Assembly (NCBI RefSeq): GCF_001012815.1
Contig: NZ_JYJP01000054.1
Coordinates: 19,156 to 83,155, forward strand
Source: Vibrio mexicanus
GTDB taxonomy: Bacteria > Pseudomonadota > Gammaproteobacteria > Enterobacterales > Vibrionaceae
Length of the DNA stretch: 64,000 nt
Reading direction: 5' to 3'
A program made the position numbers and the translations under genes. Within the stretch, counting starts at the first letter, position 1. Each line of letters starts with the position of its first letter. Below the pieces are notes generated by a model that saw only the letters and a list, made by a program, of their open reading frames with translations, ran no database searches and had not been told where the DNA came from. This document shows positions 27,848-37,155 of this stretch, piece by piece.

Positions 27848-29370
27848 CTACGCAGGATTCGCCGCCGTTTGCACTGCTGATGCATCACCTGAACTGTTGA
27901 TGATCTCTGAAACAAACTGAGCTTTTGCGCCTAGGATGATTTGCAATCCGTTGCTACCGACTCGAATCACACCCATTGCACCCAGAGCCTTAATCGCCTC
28001 ATCATCAACTATCGATAGGTCTTTCAACTCTAAACGCAGTCGAGTAATACAGGCGCCAGCGGTAATGATGTTCGGTTTACCACCAATCAGAGGCAGGATT
28101 TCCGTCGCCAAATCTTCGTTCGATAGTTCGATAGCTTTAAGCTCTCCATCATCACGACCCACAGTCTTGAAGTTAAACTTACGAATCGCAAAGCGGAACA
28201 CACTGTAGTAAATCACCGCCATAGCAGAGCCCCACAGCAATACGTTCACCCAGTTGGTATTAAAACCGTCCATAGAAGGCAGCACACCGAAGGAGACAAA
28301 GTCGATGATTCCCGCAGAGAATGTTTTACCAATGTGAACATCCAATGCATACGTTACTGCGTATGACACACCCGCCATAATGGCAGAGAATACGTAAAGC
28401 AGTGGTGCAACAAAGATAAACGCAAACTCCACAGGCTCTGTAATACCTGTCACGAATGACGTTAACGCCGCTGAACCTAAAATACCCGCAGCGATCTTCT
28501 TGTTCTTATCTTTCGCTTCGTGGTACATCGCTAGACAAGCTGCTGGGAAAGCGAACATGTAAATAGCGAAGTTACCCGATAGGAACTTACCTGCCGATTG
28601 ATATTCATCCGTTGAGAAAGTCGTTACGCCATCTTCAAGCATTTTGAACCAGATAGTGTGGTCACCATTCACTACGGTACCGGATAGAGTTGTGTATTCA
28701 CCAAAAGAGAACCAGTAAGGGCTGTAGAAGATGTGGTGCAGACCAACAGGAATAAGCGCACGCTCCATAAAGCCATAGATGAAGGTAGACACATACATGT
28801 TACCGCCATTGGCCATATGAGACAGCGCATCAATACCCGATTGGATGTAAGACCAAACATACGGAAGCACTAAGCCGATCAAGAAAGCGCTAAACGCGGT
28901 AACAATTGGTACGAAACGCTTACCCGCAAAAAAGCCAAGAAAGTCTGGTAGCTTAGTATCGTAGAACTTTTGATACATGACGGCTGCAAGCACACCCGCT
29001 ATCAAACCACCAAACACACCGGTTTGCAGTGACGGTATGCCCATTACCATGGCATATTTACCACCGCTCATGGCCATTTCTGGCGTAATACCTAAAGCAA
29101 CACCCATGGTTGCATTCATTACCATCATAGCAACAATCGCTGCTAGGGCGGCAATACCCGATTCTTTGGTTAGACCCACCGCGGCACCGACAGCAAAGAG
29201 CAAAGCGAGGTTTTCAAAGATGATCCCCCGGCTCTCATCATCAATGGAATATCAAGTTTGGCACCAAACGCAAGTAGAAGACCTGCGGCTGGCAAAATAG
29301 AGATAGGTAGCATCAGCGCTTTCCCGATGGAGGATAGCCGGGATAGCCCACTCTTAGCATTGTTCAACAT
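27848..29370 (-). CDS. PTS glucose/maltose-family EIICB transporter (frameshifted)
   Basis: A 507-residue glucose-superfamily PTS permease. The EIIC domain (about residues 1-400) starts SSIGKALMLPISILPAAGLLLAFG and holds the sugar-site region FGITEPVEFAFIF-like (here TGITEPVEFAFIFVAPLLYV). The C-terminal EIIB domain has the phosphorylated Cys in GACITRLRLEL. No EIIA is attached, so it would use a separate EIIA-Glc. The frame is lost in the CCCCC run at 29225-29229; one more G on the coding strand gives RAGGIIFENLALLFAVG. The specific sugar is unknown. It may be controlled by the neighbouring two-component system. Confidence 0.85.
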
Positions 29371-29437
29371 AGTTAGATTCCTTTATACATTTCACGTTGT
29401 GGCATGCTTAAACTATCACTCGGCAAAAAGCTAAAGG

Positions 29438-29477
29438 TTACAAATGGCTATCGATTTGTAAGTAGACTGCTTACAAA
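29438..29477. promoter_or_regulatory. Operator-like repeat upstream of PTS gene: TTTGTAA-N9-TTACAAA plus a third arm
   Basis: TTTGTAA (29455-29461) and TTACAAA (29471-29477) are perfect inverted arms 9 bases apart. A third arm, TTACAAA at 29438-29444, lies 10 bases from the first. The group sits 68-107 bases upstream of the PTS start, where a regulator would act. The same N9 arrangement recurs at 29662-29684. Confidence 0.6.
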
Positions 29478-29545
29478 CACGAAATAATCGTGTAATACCT
29501 TGAGAAAGAGCCAATATTTAATGACTTATGCGGTACAGAAGACAA

Positions 29546-29571
29546 AAAAAGGGCACCGATAATCGGTGCCC
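29546..29571 (-). terminator. Strong terminator after the sugar-binding protein gene
   Basis: GGGCACCGA (29551-29559) pairs with TCGGTGCCC (29563-29571) and is followed on the minus strand by seven T. Confidence 0.85.
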
Positions 29572-29661
29572 TTTGGAGTTGTAGGGGGTGGCTTCTTTTA
29601 TCAAGATGCCATTTGATAATACCGAAATGACGAGATAAGTCGTTTGTCGGTTTGTAGCCGT

Positions 29662-29684
29662 TTTGTAAACAAAGTCGTTACAAA
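29662..29684. promoter_or_regulatory. Second copy of TTTGTAA-N9-TTACAAA
   Basis: The arms TTTGTAA (29662-29668) and TTACAAA (29678-29684) have exactly the same spacing as the copy at 29455-29477, while the spacers differ. It lies between the binding-protein gene end and its terminator. A GTTTGTAG half-site is next to it at 29650-29657. Confidence 0.5.
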
Positions 29685-29716
29685 TCTATTTTACGACTAT
29701 TCAAACCTAGTCTGCG

Positions 29717-30976
29717 CTAAGGCGTTCGTACTCGAATCCCCATCAAACGTACGACAACCGTTTCAGGTTGAACCGAGTCATCCGAGAAGTAGCGATAAAG
29801 CTCGCTCGCCACCGCGTTTTGTACAATTGGGTCCACGGCCATCGAATCCACAATACTTGGTATGGCAGCGCCTTTCTCAATCGCCTTTTGATAATCGGCG
29901 TAAGACTGCTTTTGACAACTCGACAAAGAATCAATCGGAATGTTCTTTTGGGCCGGAATACTGCCTTTTCGTCTGTTCAGTTCTAACAAAAACTCAGGTG
30001 AACTTAACTCTGAAACCACATCCATCCCCGACGGACGCTTAGAATCAAAGTGACGGAAAAAGACTAAGCTGTCTGAGTTATAGATAAAACCGGACTCCGT
30101 CGAAGGAAACGGCGCACAGCGAATATGCTTAGGTACGTCATTGTGATGATAGAGGATCTCGCCCAATGCCCAGTCACCGGTAAACTGAAATGCATGATCA
30201 CCACGCATCAGAGCTTCGACCCCTTCATCCCAACGCATGGTTGGCAATGGAGAACCAGCAATCTGGCTTATCTGACGAAAACGTTCAAACACCTGCTTTG
30301 TTGTATCGCTGTTTAATGCTTCAGGATTGAGGTTCACAAACGCATCCACGTAATAATCTGGGCCGCCAACCCCAAAAGCAATGTTCTCGAACAGTTGTAC
30401 GATTTGCCATTGATCATTACCCAACGCGATGGGTTTAACACCCGCCTGTTTGAGCTGTTCCAGACCTTGAATCAGAGATTCCCAATCACTAGGGATCTCA
30501 ACCTTATGCTGAGCGAGTACATCATAATTAATCCACATCCAATTAAGACGGTGGATGTTCATCGGGATAGCCACGTAATTCTGCTTATAGCGGTTAATAT
30601 TTCGAATATCGCTGTATAACAAAGTGTCCCACTGCTGCTGAGCAGCGACTTCATCCAAATCCACTAGAAAGCCTAGCGCCGCCCAAGAGGAAATTGCTGG
30701 GCCTTCCATCAACGCCATATGCGGCGGATTACCCGCAATGGCTCGAAACTGCAGAGTCGTCTTTGCCGCTGCTCCACCACCACCCACAATCGGATCACTA
30801 CGAAGTCGGTGTGGGGTTTTATCAAAGCTTCCTTCAATGACTGATAAAGCCTCAAGCTCTCCTTTTGATGTCCACCAATGTAAGAACTCGACCTCCTCTG
30901 CAAAAGCCATTGAAGGGAGACTAGAAGCTAAACCAGACGCCAATATCAAAGCCAGCATTGCCTTACGTATTCTCAT
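29717..30976 (-). CDS. Periplasmic sugar-binding protein (SBP_bac_1) without ABC partners
   Basis: A 419-residue ABC-type sugar-binding protein. The signal peptide ends near AFAEE, followed by VEFLHWWTSKGE, typical of the CUT1/glucose-binding group. ALMRGDHAFQFTGDWALGE marks the C-terminal lobe. Its ATG overlaps the histidine kinase stop (ATGA), so the two are made together. No ABC permease or ATPase is nearby, so it may present sugar to the kinase rather than feed a transporter. The last residues (MGIRVRTP) look unnatural. One extra G near 29737 would give MGDSSTNALAQTRFE with a stop near 29696, so a further sequence error is possible. Confidence 0.82.
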   Translation of the reverse strand: MRIRKAMLALILASGLASSLPSMAFAEEVEFLHWWTSKGELEALSVIEGSFDKTPHRLRSDPIVGGGGAAAKTTLQFRAIAGNPPHMALMEGPAISSWAALGFLVDLDEVAAQQQWDTLLYSDIRNINRYKQNYVAIPMNIHRLNWMWINYDVLAQHKVEIPSDWESLIQGLEQLKQAGVKPIALGNDQWQIVQLFENIAFGVGGPDYYVDAFVNLNPEALNSDTTKQVFERFRQISQIAGSPLPTMRWDEGVEALMRGDHAFQFTGDWALGEILYHHNDVPKHIRCAPFPSTESGFIYNSDSLVFFRHFDSKRPSGMDVVSELSSPEFLLELNRRKGSIPAQKNIPIDSLSSCQKQSYADYQKAIEKGAAIPSIVDSMAVDPIVQNAVASELYRYFSDDSVQPETVVVRLMGIRVRTP

Positions 30977-32405
30977 TGAGCACTCTCTAAAGTTAGGTTC
31001 ACGATTAGCCCTTGCTCTTCATCGTTTGACATCGTGATATCACCACCGTGTGTTCTGGCGATGGTTCTCGCAATGGCCAAACCTAAACCACTGCCGGGGT
31101 CGATTCATTATCAAGACGGGTATAGGGTTTGAAAATGTCCTCAAACTTGTCTTCAGGTACACCCTCCCCATAGTCTTTGAAGGTTATGGTGGCAACACCC
31201 TTATGATAAGAAGCATCCACATCCACGTAGTCGCCATATTTGACCCCGTTTTCAACCAAGTTAGCGATACATCTGCGAATCGATAGTGGGCGACCAAAAA
31301 TAACCACGTTACCCTGAACGGAAACCTGCACACGATTCTCTTCCCGATTGTGTATTTCGGCGCTTTGGTTGATTACTTCTTCAAGGTTCACCCAGTCTAA
31401 GTCTTCGTGGATACCCTCATCCTTTAAGCACTGCAAGGCACCATCAAGCATCAGCTCCATGTCATTAAGAAGCTTTTCGAATCGCAGCCTTGCTTGAACA
31501 TCATCCAACATTTCGGTACGCAGTTTTAAACAAGCCAAAGGCGTTTTAATATCGTGAGAAACGGCGTTAAAGAACAACTCTCGATCGCGTAGATAAGATT
31601 TGATCCTTTGATTCATCTTGTTGAATGCGTGGATGGCAGCTCGAGTTTCAACACTGCCCTCTTCCTCGATAGGTTCGACTTCCATACGCGCGCTCATCAA
31701 AGACGCAGAACGCGCCAATGAGCGGAAAGGACGCACCTCTTTCTGCGCCACTATGTAAGCTACACCAAGCAACAAAATCGTCGCGATAACAAGAAATACT
31801 AACTGTTTGGTTTCGAAGATCTCGTTCGTCAGTGAGTTGTATGACAGCGGCAGAACCGTCGCCATGTATAACCAACCATCATCTAGTTTGGTTTGAATCA
31901 CTACAATCGGAAGATCCAAGTCCCCTAACACCAAACTGTAGTCTTTCCACAGCGCTGGCAGTTCATCGAGCTTGAGCTCTGAGTCAAACACCACCAAATC
32001 TTCGCGGTGGGTAATCACCAATGAAGACTCTTTTGGGTACTTCATTTTCTGTTGAAGTAGTTCGATCGATTGCTGCTCGATACCTTCCACTAAGGTGTAA
32101 TTATCGAGCGACTGAACATCAAGATGATGGCTGTTGATCGAAATAAAAAATCGCGTACCGCCCATATTGCGTAACTGCTGCAACACTAAATGGCGATAGC
32201 TTGTCGGTAAGTCGACAAAATAATTAATCGTGTCGGAGGCAGACGTGGTGATGGCCGACATCGCATTCCATGCTGATTCTTTCTTGGATTCTGCGTTACT
32301 GGTATACCAAATAGCACCAACAAAGACTTCGGCCACCACGATCACCGCCAGCATCGAGAAAGTGATGCGAGATACCATAGACTGGAACGGCGCTTTCGCA
32401 AACAT
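30973..32405 (-). CDS. Membrane sensor histidine kinase (frameshifted)
   Basis: A 477-residue kinase. Helix 1 lies at about residues 13-35 and helix 2 near 205-225, enclosing a periplasmic domain of about 165 residues. The phosphorylated His is in FNAVSHDIKTPLA. The ATPase domain has the N box LVENGVKYG and G1 DYGEGVPE. The frame breaks in GGGG at 31096-31099; one more C on the coding strand restores the G2 box GSGLGLAIARTIARTHGG and ends at 30973, overlapping the binding-protein ATG. The response regulator gene ends one base before its ATG. The signal is inferred to be a sugar because of the co-encoded binding protein. Confidence 0.87.
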
Positions 32406-32406
32406 A

Positions 32407-33104
32407 TCAGTTCACCGCTGAATCTAAGACAAACATGTAACCTTGATTTCGGAGGCTCATAATCACGCTTCGGTCATGGTCCCCAATCTGTTTTCTCAGA
32501 CGGCTAATCTGAACGTCGATACCTCGCTCTAGTGGCTCGGCATCACGCCCCCAAAGGCTTGAGCAATATCATTGCGACTCAGTAAACGATTCGGTGAACT
32601 CAACATCAACGTCAGCAAGTTATAGTCAGCGCCAGACAAAGCGACAACCTCACCTTGCGATCCCAATAGATGCCGCTTCAACGTATCAAACTTCCACCCC
32701 ATAAACTCGACAAAACGCGAGGAATTATCCGTGGTGTAACTGGAACGTCTGAGCAGCGCTTTAATGCGTGCGAGCAGCTCTCGAGGATTGAAGGATTTGG
32801 TGATGTAATCATCTGCGCCAATTTCTAATCCCGCAATTCGGTCGGCATCATCGGTCACGGCGGTCAGCATGATGATAGGCACCTGAGACGTGGTTCGCAG
32901 CTTTTGACACAAAGTTAACCCATCATCGCCGGGCAACATGATGTCCAAAATGATTAAGTCGGGTGTGGTGGAGTCTAAGATCTTCCACATATGGCTACCA
33001 TCGGTGGCGGTCTTTACGGTAAAGTTTGCTCGTTCTAAATACTCGCTTAAGGCATCCAAAATTTCTTGGTTGTCGTCAACAATGAGAATAATTTTGTCGT
33101 CCAT
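32407..33104 (-). CDS. OmpR-family response regulator (frameshifted)
   Basis: A 232-residue regulator. The receiver domain has the acidic pair in IVDDNQEI, the phosphorylated Asp in LIILDIMLPGDDG and the conserved K at TKSFNPRELLARI. The winged-helix domain is cut in the CCCCC run at 32548-32552. One more G on the coding strand gives AQAFGGRDAEPLERGIDVQ and ISRLRKQIGDHDRSVIMSLR, ending at 32407. It is first in a three-gene operon with the kinase and sugar-binding protein, and would control target promoters, perhaps the PTS gene. Confidence 0.88.
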
Positions 33105-33261
33105 TACAGCACCTACACCTATTTAGAAACTAATGACCCATCGGTTAATCACTGATTTATCACATTTCTAAATCTGGCGACAGCGAGCAGTTTCAATTAT
33201 GCAATAATCTGTGACAGCAAATTCGTTTTATCGAGTTTGAGACAAGTTCGGACTTATCGAG

Positions 33262-33297
33262 ACGTAAAAAAAGGCCTAACCAACTGGCTAGACCTTT
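33262..33297 (-). terminator. Terminator at the end of the cyo/copper-chaperone operon
   Basis: On the minus strand AAAGGTCTAGCCA pairs with TGGTTAGGCCTTT (two mismatches) and runs into TTTT. Confidence 0.7.
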
Positions 33298-33326
33298 CTA
33301 TGAGTGAGTTCTCTTTAGCAGAACGC

Positions 33327-33878
33327 TTAACTCGATACGACTTGTCTGGTTGTAACCAAACAAAGCAGTCCGAACTGATCGGTGAGGAAGGCTTGCTTAC
33401 CATTCACACGCTTGCTCGATAACACCATGGTATTTTGATTCAGCTTGCCCTGAAAGTCCCATTTGCTGAAGGCTTCATGGCGAGCATCTGAACACGATGT
33501 TTGCAGAATAAAGCTTTCCGTCACCGAGGTATCACAACGTCCTTGAGAGTTCACGACACCATGAAACGTCACATGACTGCCCCGGTCTCGGTATTCTGCG
33601 ACGGCAAGCGCGTTGAACATTTGGTTGTCGCTGTCTGATTCGCCATAAGCCAGCATACGATGCGGGTTTTGCTTAAGGGTTTTCGACGCCAGCCCCCTAA
33701 GTTCAACGGAGCAAGGAATACTTCGCTCTTCAGAGATGGTATCCATTGAAGTACGCACTGGCGCTACTTCTTGGTTTGCCAACACCGAGGTGCTCATCAC
33801 TGCGCTTACAATAACGCTTGAGACTGCTGCTTTCTGGAAAGGCATTCTCCCGAACATAAAGCCTGTTAACCCTTTCAT
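33327..33878 (-). CDS. Secreted four-cysteine protein, unknown function
   Basis: A 183-residue protein with a signal peptide (hydrophobic core AAVSSVIVSAVMSTSVLA). The mature part has exactly four Cys (in IPCSVEL, GRCDTS, TSCSDAR and LLCLVTT), which suggests two disulfides. GAGG precedes the ATG at 33878. It starts 37 bases after the PCuAC stop and ends at the operon terminator, so it is probably co-expressed with the oxidase and copper chaperones. I do not recognise the family, and a role in copper handling is only suggested by position. Confidence 0.65.
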   Translation of the reverse strand: MKGLTGFMFGRMPFQKAAVSSVIVSAVMSTSVLANQEVAPVRTSMDTISEERSIPCSVELRGLASKTLKQNPHRMLAYGESDSDNQMFNALAVAEYRDRGSHVTFHGVVNSQGRCDTSVTESFILQTSCSDARHEAFSKWDFQGKLNQNTMVLSSKRVNGKQAFLTDQFGLLCLVTTRQVVSS

Positions 33879-33915
33879 ACCGCTACCTCTTATCTCGATT
33901 TGCTGTTGAGCTAAA

Positions 33916-34479
33916 TTAGTCTGCTTTGATCACTGGCATGTCGATGGTCGCTGTTGTGCCATTATCAAACACCAACTCAACCTCGATACTTTCACCATCG
34001 GTTAAACGTTGGTTAAGCATCATAAACATCAAATGATAGCCACCTGGCTTTAAGTAAAACTTCTCGTTTGCTTCAATTTCAACGTACTCCACTTTGCGCA
34101 TTGCCATTTTGCTATCGCGCATGAACATGCGGTGGATTTCAGTGTGTTCAGCAACCGTAGTTTTCGCTTCTGTTAGACGCAGCGTTTCATCGCTTTCGTT
34201 TACGATGGTTAAGTATCCCGCACCCACTTTAACACCAGGGATCGTCGCTTTCGCTCGCGCATCTTCAATGGTAATCGCGTCACTGATCGACTGGCTTTCA
34301 CCTATGAACTCGCTGCTACTCCCATGATGAGCATGGTCGTGGTTGTGTTTCTCATGGTCGCTATGTTGCTCATGGTCACTGTGGTTTGCGTGTTCGCTGT
34401 GGTCACCGTGATGATGAGCGTTCGCAACTTGTGACATTAAAATCGCTGCAGCCAGCAAGCTAAGAGATTTGAGTTTCAT
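33916..34479 (-). CDS. PCu(A)C-type periplasmic copper chaperone with His-rich N-terminus
   Basis: A 187-residue protein with a signal peptide ending near ANA, followed by about 35 residues in which nearly half are His. The PCuAC domain follows (GYLTIVNESDETLRL by eye) with the copper ligands visible in HTEIHRMFM (H-x-x-x-H/M) and in GGYHLMFMML. It would carry Cu(I) in the periplasm to oxidases, often together with SCO, which is encoded just upstream. The ATG at 34479 has GAGG upstream; an in-frame ATG at 34491 is less likely. Confidence 0.88.
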   Translation of the reverse strand: MKLKSLSLLAAAILMSQVANAHHHGDHSEHANHSDHEQHSDHEKHNHDHAHHGSSSEFIGESQSISDAITIEDARAKATIPGVKVGAGYLTIVNESDETLRLTEAKTTVAEHTEIHRMFMRDSKMAMRKVEYVEIEANEKFYLKPGGYHLMFMMLNQRLTDGESIEVELVFDNGTTATIDMPVIKAD

Positions 34480-34534
34480 TGATGGCCTCATTTCTAAATA
34501 ATTGGTTTTGGAACGATTTGTACTTTGAGCAGTA

Positions 34535-35146
34535 CTAATTATTGGTTGTTATCGCGCGCTCAATTCGAGCAGCCAGCTCAATTGGCGTGGTAGCGTAACT
34601 CATAGAATCAACGAGTTCGCCTTGAGGGTTGATGATGTAAAATCGCGATACATGGTCGACGGTATAAGAAAGTCGAGATGATTCCATGGCCACTAGGTCA
34701 TAGTAGACACCATACTGACGAGTCATCGCTTGGATCTCTTCAGGCGTCCCTGTGATACCGAGAATGCGTGGGTCAAAGTACTGCGCGAACTCGTGTAGAG
34801 ACTGCAGGTCATCACGCTCTGGATCGACGCTAATAAAGAAACCTTGTACGTCATCATAGTGAACTTCGTCCACTTGTCCTAGCGCGGCTGAAATCACGCC
34901 CATTGAGGTTGGGCAGACTTCTGCGCAGTTCAAGTAACCAAAATACATGATGACTGCTTTGCCTTCGTACTCGGCCAAATCGACCGTGCCATCGAGGTTT
35001 TTAAGTTGAAACTGACCGCCTAAATCCTTGGCTTGAACAGGTTTTTCGCCCACCGGCACCGTAATATTGTCCAAATACAGTGCCAAGATCGCAGTCAGCG
35101 CCAGCGCGCCCGCGACCATTACCCATTTCACAGGATTCATTTGCAT
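34535..35146 (-). CDS. SCO/SenC family copper chaperone
   Basis: A 203-residue thioredoxin-fold protein anchored by one N-terminal helix. The copper-binding set is complete: Cys 74 and Cys 78 in NCAEVCP and His 165 in YTVDHVSRF. SCO proteins help place copper in haem-copper oxidases. It follows cyoE closely and precedes the PCuAC gene in the same direction. GGGAGAAG precedes the ATG. Confidence 0.9.
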   Translation of the reverse strand: MQMNPVKWVMVAGALALTAILALYLDNITVPVGEKPVQAKDLGGQFQLKNLDGTVDLAEYEGKAVIMYFGYLNCAEVCPTSMGVISAALGQVDEVHYDDVQGFFISVDPERDDLQSLHEFAQYFDPRILGITGTPEEIQAMTRQYGVYYDLVAMESSRLSYTVDHVSRFYIINPQGELVDSMSYATTPIELAARIERAITTNN

Positions 35147-35219
35147 TAACTTCTCCCGATAGAGACTTCAAACAGCAATGACTCAAAGAACCATAGTTCT
35201 GGAAGCATCGTCTCTGAAA

Positions 35220-36119
35220 TCAATACTGCTTGGCGTGTCGCTCCATTTCTGGCGCTGCTAATTCTGGGGAAGTAAAGTCGATAGAAATCAACAAACAGAA
35301 CACCATAATCGATACGATGGAGAAGATAGTAAGCTGCTTGCCCCATTGCTCTGTCGGCATTTTTTGGAAGCTCACCTTCGCCAGATACAGCCAGTACAAG
35401 CTCACTAAACCAACACCCAGTGCATACCAACTGCCCGCATAGCCTAGATAACTTAACGCTAAAGCCGCAATGGCAAATGCCACTATGTAAGCAATGATGT
35501 GCGTGCGCGCTTTGTCTACGCCTTCTTTAATTGGAAGGACCGGAATATTCGCCGCTTTGTAGTCGTTGAATCGGTAGATCGCGATCGCGTAAGAGTGCGG
35601 GATCTGCCAAATACAGAACGTGATGAACAAAATCACCGCGCCTGCATCAAATTGGTTGGTTACCGCGCAGTAGCCAATCACTGGTGGACAAGCGCCAGAC
35701 AGGCCACCGATTAGCGTGCCATGAACTGATTGTCGTTTGTAGTAAAGCGTGTAAAAGCCAACATACACGACAAAGCCCAATAAACCGAAAACAAACGCAA
35801 GAAAAGACGTGTAAAAGTACAACGTCGCAAAACCCACAAAACCAGATGCGAAGCCCAAGCTAATCGCATGTGAAACCGGTACGATTTTCTGTACCAGTTC
35901 ACGCTGACAAGTTCTCTGCATCTTGGCATCGATATCTCGGTCCACGTAGTTATTGAACACGCAACCAGAGGCAACAATTAAGGTAGTACCAACACAAACT
36001 GCCACAAATGTCTGCCAATCAATTTGGCCTTGTGAGGCCAAAAAGAAGCCAGCAGCCGCGGCAACTAAGTTGCCGCGGATAATGCCAGGTTTGGTCAATT
36101 GGAGGTAATGTTTAAACAT
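35220..36119 (-). CDS. cyoE: Haem O synthase (protohaem IX farnesyltransferase)
   Basis: A 299-residue UbiA-type membrane prenyltransferase with nine predicted helices. The polyprenyl-diphosphate motif NNYVDRDID (about 56-64) and the second conserved loop YRFNDYKAANIPVLP are present. It adds a farnesyl group to haem B, giving haem O for the bo3 oxidase. It starts 12 bases after cyoD. Confidence 0.95.
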   Translation of the reverse strand: MFKHYLQLTKPGIIRGNLVAAAAGFFLASQGQIDWQTFVAVCVGTTLIVASGCVFNNYVDRDIDAKMQRTCQRELVQKIVPVSHAISLGFASGFVGFATLYFYTSFLAFVFGLLGFVVYVGFYTLYYKRQSVHGTLIGGLSGACPPVIGYCAVTNQFDAGAVILFITFCIWQIPHSYAIAIYRFNDYKAANIPVLPIKEGVDKARTHIIAYIVAFAIAALALSYLGYAGSWYALGVGLVSLYWLYLAKVSFQKMPTEQWGKQLTIFSIVSIMVFCLLISIDFTSPELAAPEMERHAKQY

Positions 36120-36131
36120 TGTATCTTCCGT

Positions 36132-36482
36132 TTAGTGACCCATAAGCATGTTGTGGTTTAGGTGATCCATAATCCACAACGAACCGACGAGGATAATCGC
36201 CACAATCACGACCACAAAGACCGCGGAAGTGGTATTCCACATCTGTTCAGATGATGTGTTCATGTGTAAGAAGAACACAAGTTGAACCATGATCTGTGCC
36301 ACTGCACACACCATGATCACAGCAACTTTAAGTTGCGGGCTGCCGACGTCCATCATCACCATTGCAAATGGGATAACAGTCAGAATGATGGAGTAGATTA
36401 AACCACCCACATACTCTTTTATGCTGCCGTGTGCTTGCCCGCCGTGGCCAGTTTCGCCGTGAGCACCAGTAGAATGACCCAT
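36132..36482 (-). CDS. cyoD: Cytochrome bo3 quinol oxidase subunit IV
   Basis: A 116-residue subunit with three predicted helices, including QIMVQLVFFLHMN, the family hallmark. The N-terminus is unusually rich in Gly and His (seven His before the first helix region), and His recurs in the last dozen residues. Its ATG shares one base with the cyoC stop, indicating translational coupling. Confidence 0.93.
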   Translation of the reverse strand: MGHSTGAHGETGHGGQAHGSIKEYVGGLIYSIILTVIPFAMVMMDVGSPQLKVAVIMVCAVAQIMVQLVFFLHMNTSSEQMWNTTSAVFVVVIVAIILVGSLWIMDHLNHNMLMGH

Positions 36483-37138
36483 TACATAACTCCCATCAGG
36501 TAAACAACACTAAATACACAGATCCAGATAACATCTAGGAAGTGCCAGAATAAGCTCAGACAAGACAGACGTGCGTGATTATCTTCAGTAAAGCCGTCGC
36601 GCTTAAAGTGGAAGTACAGAACGATCATCCAAATCAAACCCGCGAATACGTGCAGACCGTGCGTCGCAACTAGAGCGTAAAACGCAGACCAGTACGCACT
36701 GCTGTCAAACGTCGCACCCGCCTGGCTGAAGTGGTAAAACTCGTACACTTCCATGATTAGGAAGCCTAAACCCAGCGCGAAGGTAATACCCAACCAAGTA
36801 AGCATTCCTTTCATGTCGCGGTTCTGTGCCTTCAGCATACCCATGCCGAAGGTAAAACTACTTAGAAGTAGTAGTGCTGTACCACCAGCCACGAACCATA
36901 GATTAAACAGTTCAGACGGTTCGATGATGCCAGCAAAGCTGTTTGAGAATACGGCGAACACTGCAAACAGAGTACCGAAAAGCAAACAGTCACTTAGGAT
37001 GTAGATCCAAAAACCAAAGATGGTGTCACCCGCATAGTCATGATGATCGTGATCATCATGACCGCCATGGGGTGCTTGAGTGTCAACCGAAGATTCCGGC
37101 TGACGTTCATTAAGCGTGCTTTCAATAACAGCGGTCAT
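36482..37138 (-). CDS. cyoC: Cytochrome bo3 quinol oxidase subunit III
   Basis: A 218-residue subunit with five predicted helices. Recognisable segments are FGFWIYILSDCLLFGTLFA, THGLHVFAGLIWM and FWHFLDVIWICVFSVVYL. The tail before the first helix has a His/Asp cluster (GGHDDHDHHD) not usual for the family. It is encoded between cyoB and cyoD with short gaps, and AAGGA precedes the ATG. Confidence 0.94.
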   Translation of the reverse strand: MTAVIESTLNERQPESSVDTQAPHGGHDDHDHHDYAGDTIFGFWIYILSDCLLFGTLFAVFAVFSNSFAGIIEPSELFNLWFVAGGTALLLLSSFTFGMGMLKAQNRDMKGMLTWLGITFALGLGFLIMEVYEFYHFSQAGATFDSSAYWSAFYALVATHGLHVFAGLIWMIVLYFHFKRDGFTEDNHARLSCLSLFWHFLDVIWICVFSVVYLMGVM

Positions 37139-37155
37139 AATAGTTCCTTAAATCC

